From Mytilus edulis (taxonomy: Eukaryota; Mollusca; Bivalvia; Mytilida; Mytilidae), in NCBI RefSeq assembly GCF_963676685.1, contig NC_092352.1, positions 28,415,117 through 28,479,116 on the forward strand: 64,000 nucleotides of DNA. The letters are read 5' to 3'. Below the pieces are notes generated by a model. That model was not told where the DNA came from and searched no databases. It worked only from the letters and a program-made list of their open reading frames with translations. The number at the start of each line of letters is the position of its first letter. Positions within the stretch are counted from its first letter, which is position 1. This document shows positions 57,012-64,000 of this stretch, piece by piece. Made by a program: the position numbers and the translations under genes.

Positions 57012-58307
57012 ATGTCGACCAATAAGTGCAGAGATTTCCCAAGAATTAAAGCTGTTCGAGCCTATGTTACTGAACAACAATCACTAGGGGACCAGGGAGC
57101 CGACTGTCATGATGTGCAAGACGATCACTGGATTAACGGTTTCCCTACCCCTGTCGCTAATCCAATGTCGGGTTACGAACAGTATTCAGCAACCAGAAAA
57201 TCCTGGGGTATTAATGCGCTTGGATCCCTTGTTGTGGAGGTGGAAGCCACGGATGGAACGACAGGTGTCGGAATTACTATCGGAGGAGAACCTGGATGCT
57301 ATATAGTTGAAAAACATTTAAGTCGTTTTGTCGAAGGTCAAGATCCTCGAGATGTTGAACTTATTTGGGATCAAATGTTTCGTGCTACCTGGAATTATGG
57401 AAGAAAAGGTTTGTCTGTTCAGGCAATAAGCGCCGTAGATATTGCTATCTGGGATTTATTGGGGAAAATCCGAAAGGAACCAGTTTATGCCTTACTTGGC
57501 GGGAAAACAAAAGATAGACTTCCAGTCTACTGTACAACAGCACGACCAGATATCGCCAAAGACCTGGGTTTCGTCGGTGCGAAAGTGCCATGTCCATACG
57601 GACCAACAGCAGGTGATGAAGGTTTCCGTAAAAATGTGGAGTTCTTTAAGAATTGGAGGGAAAAGGTTGGTCCAAACTTTCCGCTTATGTTAGACTGTTA
57701 CATGGCTCTCACTGTGCCATATGCAATTAAATTGGCTAAAGAACTTGAAAAATACGGACTGAAATGGATGGAAGAGTTTCTACCACCAGATAATTACACT
57801 GGATATAATGAGGTTCGTAGCGCCTTACGTGGAAGTAGCGTAATGTTGACCACCGCAGAGCATGAATACAGTAGATACGGATTTCAGCAACTAATTACGG
57901 CAGGGTGTGTTGATATTCTTCAGCCAGACATAACTTGGCTCGGAGGTATTACCGAGGCGCGCCGGGTGTGTGCCATGGCTTCTCCATATGATACGATCAT
58001 AATTCCCCATGGATCAAGCGTATATTCCTATCATCTGCAGTATGTGTTTCGGAATTGTCCTGTAGCCGAATTTATAAATCTTAGTCCAAAAGCCGACAAA
58101 ATTACACCATATTTTGGCGGACTTTTCAAAGATGAGCCACTTCCAAAAGATGGATTTATAGATTTACCAGATCGTCCAGGATTTGGAGTAACTCTTTGTC
58201 ATGATACTCTAAAACGTCCTTATGAGCGTACAGAAAAACAGTCGAAGGAACAAGCAGACAAGAACATTAACAGAAAAGTTCCTGAAAAGGCTCACATGCC
58301 CTTTTAA
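57012..58307 (+). CDS. L-rhamnonate dehydratase-like enolase-superfamily protein 2 (intronless, 431 aa)
   Basis: Tandem paralogue of the gene at 50965, same strand, 4.7 kb downstream. The start ATG begins MSTNKCRDFPRIKAVRAY. All catalytic residues are kept: His33, Asp228, Glu254, Glu283-His284, Asp306 and His333, at nearly the numbering of E. coli RhmD (His33, Asp226, Glu252, Glu280, His329). Differences from copy 1 are scattered substitutions plus a 7-residue shorter N-terminal region before GADCHD; the C-terminal tail ending KAHMPF is shared. Synonymous positions have changed widely, so the duplication is not recent and both copies seem under constraint. Likely cytosolic. Related substrates such as L-mannonate or L-lyxonate cannot be excluded. 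Confidence 0.95.
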   Translation: MSTNKCRDFPRIKAVRAYVTEQQSLGDQGADCHDVQDDHWINGFPTPVANPMSGYEQYSATRKSWGINALGSLVVEVEATDGTTGVGITIGGEPGCYIVEKHLSRFVEGQDPRDVELIWDQMFRATWNYGRKGLSVQAISAVDIAIWDLLGKIRKEPVYALLGGKTKDRLPVYCTTARPDIAKDLGFVGAKVPCPYGPTAGDEGFRKNVEFFKNWREKVGPNFPLMLDCYMALTVPYAIKLAKELEKYGLKWMEEFLPPDNYTGYNEVRSALRGSSVMLTTAEHEYSRYGFQQLITAGCVDILQPDITWLGGITEARRVCAMASPYDTIIIPHGSSVYSYHLQYVFRNCPVAEFINLSPKADKITPYFGGLFKDEPLPKDGFIDLPDRPGFGVTLCHDTLKRPYERTEKQSKEQADKNINRKVPEKAHMPF

Positions 58308-58452
58308 TATCATGGGTACAACGGATCAAACGAGTTTATTGTTAAAATGTGACAATCAATCACACATTATTTTTGTTTCTTTTTTATTTGCGTCTGGAAT
58401 ATATGGCTGCTTCTTGCATTTGGTCAAGAAACACTTTATAATTATATTCCAG

Positions 58453-58458
58453 AATAAA
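58453..58458 (+). terminator. Polyadenylation signal AATAAA of gene 2
   Basis: AATAAA 146 nt after the stop. Confidence 0.55.
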
Positions 58459-58869
58459 GCTTTTGTTAATTTTTAAAACTTTGTAATTTGTATAATTCAT
58501 ATGCATTTATCTAATAATTGTACTGATGTTTTCCCGCATTGTTACCACAAGGGGAAATAAAAATTATCTTAACATTAAGCAAAAATAATCGGTTTAAGAT
58601 AAGGTATTTTAAGTCATTAAAGGAAATAACTCATCTGGTTCCGTTTAGATGAAAAACGTTGCCTACAAAAACCAGGATGATGCATTTTTGAGGATACATT
58701 TTGTCCTGCAAATTTGAAATAAACCAAAAGACTCCATTTTATACTTTTTGTTCATGTTGTACACGTTGAAAGAATGCTTAATGTCCTGTTTGTTCTTGCA
58801 TTTATTTGTACTGTATTCCCGTCGTTTAATGTTATCATTTTAGCAGTATCTTTAACATTGCCATCAAGC

Positions 58870-59500
58870 GCGAGGTTTGGCTTGCCATAAAACCAGGTTC
58901 AACCAATATTTTTTTTTTTCGTAGAATGTTTTGTACCAAGTCAGGAATATGGCAGTTGTTATCTAAAAAGTAAAATCACAAAAATACTGAACTCCGAGGA
59001 AAATTCATAACGGAAAGTCCCTAACCAAATGGCAAAATCAAATGATAAAACACACCAAACGAACAAACAACAACTGTAGAAATGTAGAAAATGGTGGATT
59101 TAACCTGGTTTTATAGCGTTAACACTCTCACTTGTTTGACAGTCGCATCAAATTCCTTTATATTTACAACGTTGCGTGAACAAAACATACATAGATAAAA
59201 GTCAAAATAGTGGTACAGCAGTCATTACTGCTTGTGTCGCAATCTCAAAACAAACAAATATTTAACAAAAAAAACCCAAAAAGCATCTATCAAATTTAAA
59301 AACCACATGCATGCATATTGCATTGTCGTTTGTTTTAGTTGCACTTCAGTGTTTCTGTTGCTTCGTTGTTTTCCTCTTATAGGTATTGTGTTTCCTTTGG
59401 TTTTAGTTTGTAACATGATTTGTTTTCTCTCAATTATTTTTTTTTCTTTTGCACAACGGTATACTACTGTTGCCTTTATTTGGTGTCTATGTTGAACTTT
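58870..59500. repeat. R2 dispersed repeat copies
   Basis: 58990-59230 matches 46060-46370 on the same strand. 58870-58950 and 59320-59480 hold inverted parts of the family (ACGGTATACTACTGTTGCCT). Open frames on both strands are by-products. Confidence 0.7.
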
Positions 59501-61799
59501 ATCCATCATTGTTTGCTAGCCTCGTCAGATCGAGAAAAAAAATGCAAAGTCAGAGAAAAAGACCGTACAATAATCAAAGCCACTAAATAAACAAAGGTAT
59601 CTTACATTCAAAGGTCAGTCACAGGAAATAATAGTCGGAACATTTAAAAACATGACAGTTGATGTTTCAGTACTGGGTCACTGAATTAAATAACAAAAAA
59701 TGCTTACAGATGTGCAACCAAAGTCAAATAACAAGCAAGGTATGTAGAAAACATTACTAGTCAGGAATATGACAGTCGTTATCCATTCGGTTGGTATTTT
59801 TTATTTAACTTTTCACACAGACATAGACATCGTTATGCCCCCTTAATAACGAAAATAAAAAAAGGTATACAAATATGATGACCTTTTAGTCAAAAGGTCT
59901 GAAACTTGACATACTGCAATAAAGTAATGCAAAGTAATGCATCATTATAACCCTATCGTAAACTATGTAGAAGTTTTGGTTCAGTTTGAGAAGCATTTCA
60001 GTATATCCTGTTTTCAATGGCAATTTATTGTGAAAAGGGTGTTGATTCAAAAGATAACACCCATTTGTTTTGGTTTTGAGCGTTCCTGGTGGTAAAGGTT
60101 GATCAAGAAAAGAACTTCGGACGCACAAAATTACAAAATTACAACATCGGAATCAAGTTCAATTAAGGTTCTTTCAGACTATATATTCTAACGTCATAAG
60201 CAGAGCATACCGAATCTTTCTAATTACCTCCACATCAACGAAAAAACCCAAACATTACATAAAACACATCAGACACAACGGTTGAGCAACAGCATGATGA
60301 TAAACTTCATCAATATCTATATTTTTAGCCAAAAAGAAATAAATAAAGGGAATTTTGATAATTGCCGACTACATAGCACAACAATGTTATACAAGTACAG
60401 AATCAAAAGAATTAGAAGCACTTGAACACGTGAAGAGCTGGTGCGTATGATCTAAAGAGGCAAACAAACAATAGTCATATCAATCTTTCACAGTATCTTT
60501 TATAAGTGATTTTAGTTGTACTTTATAGTGATATATTTATGTTAACTAATTCTTTACACTAATGGTGTGGATCAAAATGTTAAGTGGTTTGAATTTAGTC
60601 AGTTAGACATATTTTATTGTTAAAACAGACAAATGGATTAGAGACAACTTTTTCAACTTAGTATCATTATTTTCAATAAATACATAAATATTAACATGAT
60701 TGAACATAACAGATATCGGACTTGAACGAATTATCTTGTTAGCATAAACTGATAAAGATAAAAAATAAATTACATAGAAGAATCGAATGAAGGGATATTT
60801 ATCAAGTACTCATCAAATTAAAAGCAGAAATAGAATTAGATAGAATGTTTTGTTTCGTTTTTTATTTGTTAATGTATCAACCACCCTTAGTTTGACTTTT
60901 TTCAATTAAACAAGAATGTTTCCACAATACACAGATGCCCCATTCGAACTATCATTTCCTATGTTCAGTGGATTATAAAATTAAGGTAAATACTCTTAAT
61001 TTGGCATAAAAATCAGAAATATCATATCATAGGAAACATGTGTATTTTCAAGTTGATTGGACTTAAATCTTCATCAAAAACTACCTTGACCTAAAACTCT
61101 AACAAAAAACTTTAACCTGATGTGGGACAGACGGATGAACGATTAGAATGCCGGACGGACGGACGGATGCAAACACAGAAAAACATAATGCCCACAATGG
61201 GTTATGATAATTAACGCATGTGTTGTATTAAGATATATAGGATTTTTTTGTTCTGCGACAAGTCTGTATATTCTCTCATGACGCACTGAAAGTTCAAGTT
61301 GCTTTTCTTTAGATATATCGCTTTCATATTATTTACCATTTTATAAAATAAGATAAATCTGGTCTCCTTTCTTCGTTATTGTCGTGATTTGATTTTCAAT
61401 TGTAGATCTATCATTTAATAAATATTTACAAATAAAAAGACAACTATCCAACAAAGTTCAAATGAAGTGCATTTAACTTAATTTAATTTAAAGAAATAAG
61501 ACAAATAACAGTAGACAGCTCTCTCACAAGCAAAACATAACAGAAAAATATAAGGGCATACACAACAAGCAAGGGGACATATTTTACAGCATGCATGCAC
61601 ACAATTAAAGCAACAAACAATGCAACCAATATATACATAAGATGTGGTATGATTGCAATTTTGACAACTATCCACCATTGCTAAAATGAAGTGGATGTAG
61701 ATAATCTTGAATTTAAAGAAATAGAACCGTTGAAATATTTACAGACAGTAGACAGCTCTTCCACAAGCAAAAACACATATAGTGTACTTACTAGTTATT
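59501..61799. other. Intergenic, no gene recognised
   Basis: An R3 fragment sits at about 60060-60150 (GAGCGTTCCTGGTGG, AACTTCGGACGCA). A GGAC microsatellite is at 61154-61166 and an R1 fragment near 61638-61675. The rest is unassigned AT-rich sequence. Confidence 0.45.
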
Positions 61800-63120
61800 A
61801 TTTGTCCCTTATCAGGCAGCTCATCTTTGTATCTGTTCTCTTTTGAACTATTATTTTGTGACTGGGTCCCAAACAGTTGAGTCATATTCTAGCTGTGGTC
61901 TTACTAGTACAATATGAGCTTGGCTTTTTATCTTTGTTGATGAAATTCAGATGTTTCTCCGTAAAATTCCGAGAGTTGTATATGCTTTGTTCGTTATCTG
62001 CTGTATTTGTTGATTCCATTTCATGTTGTTTGGGATTGTGAGACGCAAGTTTATGGCTGCCTGTACATCTAAATTAGGACCATGGAGATAATATGGTGTG
62101 TTAATTAGTGTCTTCTTGTTTGTTACCTTCAAGAATAAGATTTTGAATTTGTCAGGATGAAATTGTATGTACCATACAGGTTTTCGTATCTTGCCAGTTT
62201 ATTTAGGTCTTTTTGTAATACTTTTTTTCACATTAATAAATATTGGATGTTATTGTAAGGTAGGCATTTTTGTCCACTGTAAATAGGCGAACTGGATCAT
62301 CTGAGTCTTCCTGCAAGTCATAGGTGTATCAAAGAAAGAAGCTAGGCCCAATCTAAGGGACTGAGCCCTGGGGTTCTGCTGAATCTAAGAGACTGATGTT
62401 GAACTACATCCTTCTAATACAACAGTTTGTGTTCTACATATCACCAGTTCTTTATCCACGTATTGGTGTTCTCTAATTCCATAAGCCTTTAATTTGCTTA
62501 TAAGTAAGCTATGGTAAACCTTATCAAAGGCATTGGCAAAGTCTATTGTCAGTTCATATGTTTGCTGTCCTGCATTCATGTTGTTAGCTAAATCATCAAT
62601 GAGTTAAATTTCACATGATCTTCCTTTCCCGAAACCGTTCCATTTTAACTTGTAAATATTGTTTTTGATTTCACCATAAGTCATCATTGATGATAGAATG
62701 ACATGTTCCATGACTTTACATCATATTGTAGCAGAAAGATGGGCCTACAGTTTGATTGGGTTCAGGTTTTTCGGCAGTTTGTCTGTGCCCTCTGTAGTTC
62801 TGTTTTTTTTTCATAGTTAAAATTGTATTATTGTATTCCATTCTCTTAGAGGATATAAATTGGTCTTGTGTGAATGTACTTCTTTCAGAGAATGAAGATT
62901 CAAATTGTGCATTTAGGATGTTCAGCATATCAGTTGGTGAACAGTTTTCCTTCCTTCATCAGGGATGTTATACCAACCTTTTTTTCTATTTTGACAAAGT
63001 CCAGAATGTCTTGGATCCCTTAATGGTTTTTTTATCGTTTTGATGAGAAACATATCTTCTATAACCAGTATGCATTTCGTAAGCTTCTTTAGATTTCCTT
63101 CCATCCATGGGTCTCCAGGC
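61800..63120 (-). pseudogene. Decayed non-LTR retrotransposon reverse transcriptase
   Basis: Read on the minus strand in pieces: LPKNLNPIKL and CKVMEHVILSSMMTYGEIKN, NGFGKGRSCEI, LTIDFANAFDKVYHSLLISK then LKAYGI, NKAYTTLGILRRNI and VRPQLEYDSTVWDPVTK. These are the ordered motifs of LINE reverse transcriptases (AFDKV.HSLL, LGFLRRN, LVRP.LEYAS.VW). Stops and frameshifts break it several times. The catalytic FADD box is not preserved, so it is inactive. Confidence 0.78.
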
Positions 63121-64000
63121 AAAAATACATGTATAAAGCTGACCTCACAATATACTTCTTAGAGCCTTGTACATATTTTTTTTTATATTTGATCAATCTG
63201 ACTGAAACTGTTGATATAGAAATCCTACACAAATTTCATACAGCAATGTTGTGAGCAGTGTGATGAAGTATGAGTTTGTCGATGTCAAACTACAGAGTAA
63301 CAATAAAGAAAAAACACAAGTAATAATTGTAACAGGATGCTGTTACAAAGTTTTCCTGAAAGAGGACCTTTAAATATATATCTTGAGGACTCACTCTATA
63401 TACAATTCGGCTTGTTTTGTCATGTCAAACTAGAAAATATATGGTTAAGGGACTGGAATCTCATAAGTTACAAGATATGTGAACATTTTAAACAGTAGAT
63501 TGGAATGGTCCTATTTGTTTGGGCTTCTCATGTAGACCATTTTCCATTCATTAGATTTTCAAAATCTTTTACATTTTTGTGAGTAATTTTGATAAATAAT
63601 TTTTATGGAAAAGTCATATGTGAATATGTGATAATTGACCTTTTGACCCTCAATCAGTTTGTCTATATACACTCTATTGACAAGTTTGCTGTAGTATAAA
63701 TCATAAACCATTAAAAAAACATCTTTAAAGGGGAATAATAACATTAACGGTACCAACTTTCCTGCACCAGATGTGCATTTCGACAATACATGTCACTTCA
63801 GTGATGCTCATGGCCAAAATATTTGAATCCAAAGCTTATATAAAAGATAAAGAGCTATAATACAAAAGGTCCAAAAAGTATAGCCAAATCCGTGAAAGGA
63901 ATAAGCTGTCAAATTCTCATATCTGATAAAACATGCTAAAACATATATCAAAATTACAAAAAGTCGCAAATAAACAATTTTCAATTCATGGACTGGATAA
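63121..64000. other. Right end, no gene recognised
   Basis: An R3-type fragment lies at about 63745-63880 (CACCAGATGTGCATTTCGAC, TCAGTGATGCTCATGGCC). Nothing else is identifiable. Confidence 0.45.

Noticed and set aside
50965-58307. Assignment of the intronless pair to ENOSF1 / L-fuconate dehydratase
   Set aside because: The HGSSVYSYH base motif, the EH at Glu283-His284 and overall alignment fit the rhamnonate dehydratase branch better.
59225-59509. Opposing open frames of 87-94 aa
   Set aside because: Lie inside R2 repeat copies.
1-64000. CRISPR arrays, bacterial operons, LTR retrotransposons
   Set aside because: Tandem arrays lack spacer structure, genes are spliced, and no paired long terminal repeats or gag-pol motifs were seen.

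Overview
The window looks like nuclear DNA of a marine bivalve, most likely a mussel of the Mytilus type. The reasons are very AT-rich sequence, genes cut into many small GT-AG exons, and a dense load of dispersed repeats of types I associate with mussel genomes (for example copies carrying the strings ACGCGCGTTTCGTCTA, GATGTGGTATGATTGCCAAT and GAATGGAAATGGGGAATG). The species call is inference; no database was searched.

Layout. (1) 1-12,100, minus strand: the first eight exons of a calpain gene (gene A), which runs off the left edge. (2) 12,101-19,988: intergenic, with transposon copies, an 860-bp foldback element and a dead non-LTR retrotransposon fragment. (3) 19,989-42,043, minus strand: a complete second calpain (gene B). 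I could join 20 exons in frame into 684 codons plus a stop, with Cys86, His248 and Asn272 as the catalytic triad and a C-terminal penta-EF-hand domain. (4) 42,044-45,406: 5' flank of gene B. (5) 45,407-49,723, minus strand: a complete five-exon zinc-dependent medium-chain dehydrogenase of the threonine/sugar-alcohol dehydrogenase type (355 aa). (6) 50,965-52,281 and 57,012-58,307, plus strand: two intronless tandem copies of an L-rhamnonate-dehydratase-like enolase-superfamily enzyme (438 and 431 aa). (7) 58,308-64,000: repeats and a decayed non-LTR reverse transcriptase on the minus strand.

Calpains A and B lie in a direct segmental duplication. Exons, introns and at least 3.7 kb of 5' flank align (about 442-15,975 against 31,303-45,030). 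Because each copy serves as the empty site for the other, several mobile-element insertions can be dated to after the duplication and their target-site duplications read directly. Three unrelated-looking elements are flanked by TTAA.

The most unusual signal is in intron 3 of both calpains. The last bases of exon 3 and its splice donor have been reiterated as a 51-bp (17-codon) minisatellite. In gene A the array touches the exon, stays open in the exon's frame and keeps three extra phase-matched GTATGT donors, so alternative donor use would lengthen the protease domain in frame.

The dehydrogenase and the first rhamnonate-dehydratase copy are divergently transcribed from a 1.24-kb intergenic region. 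Together with the absence of introns in the dehydratases, this suggests a small sugar-acid catabolic cluster with a possible horizontal origin for the dehydratases. That is inference. No transcript evidence was available, so exon boundaries rest on frame continuity, GT-AG sites and agreement between the paralogues.
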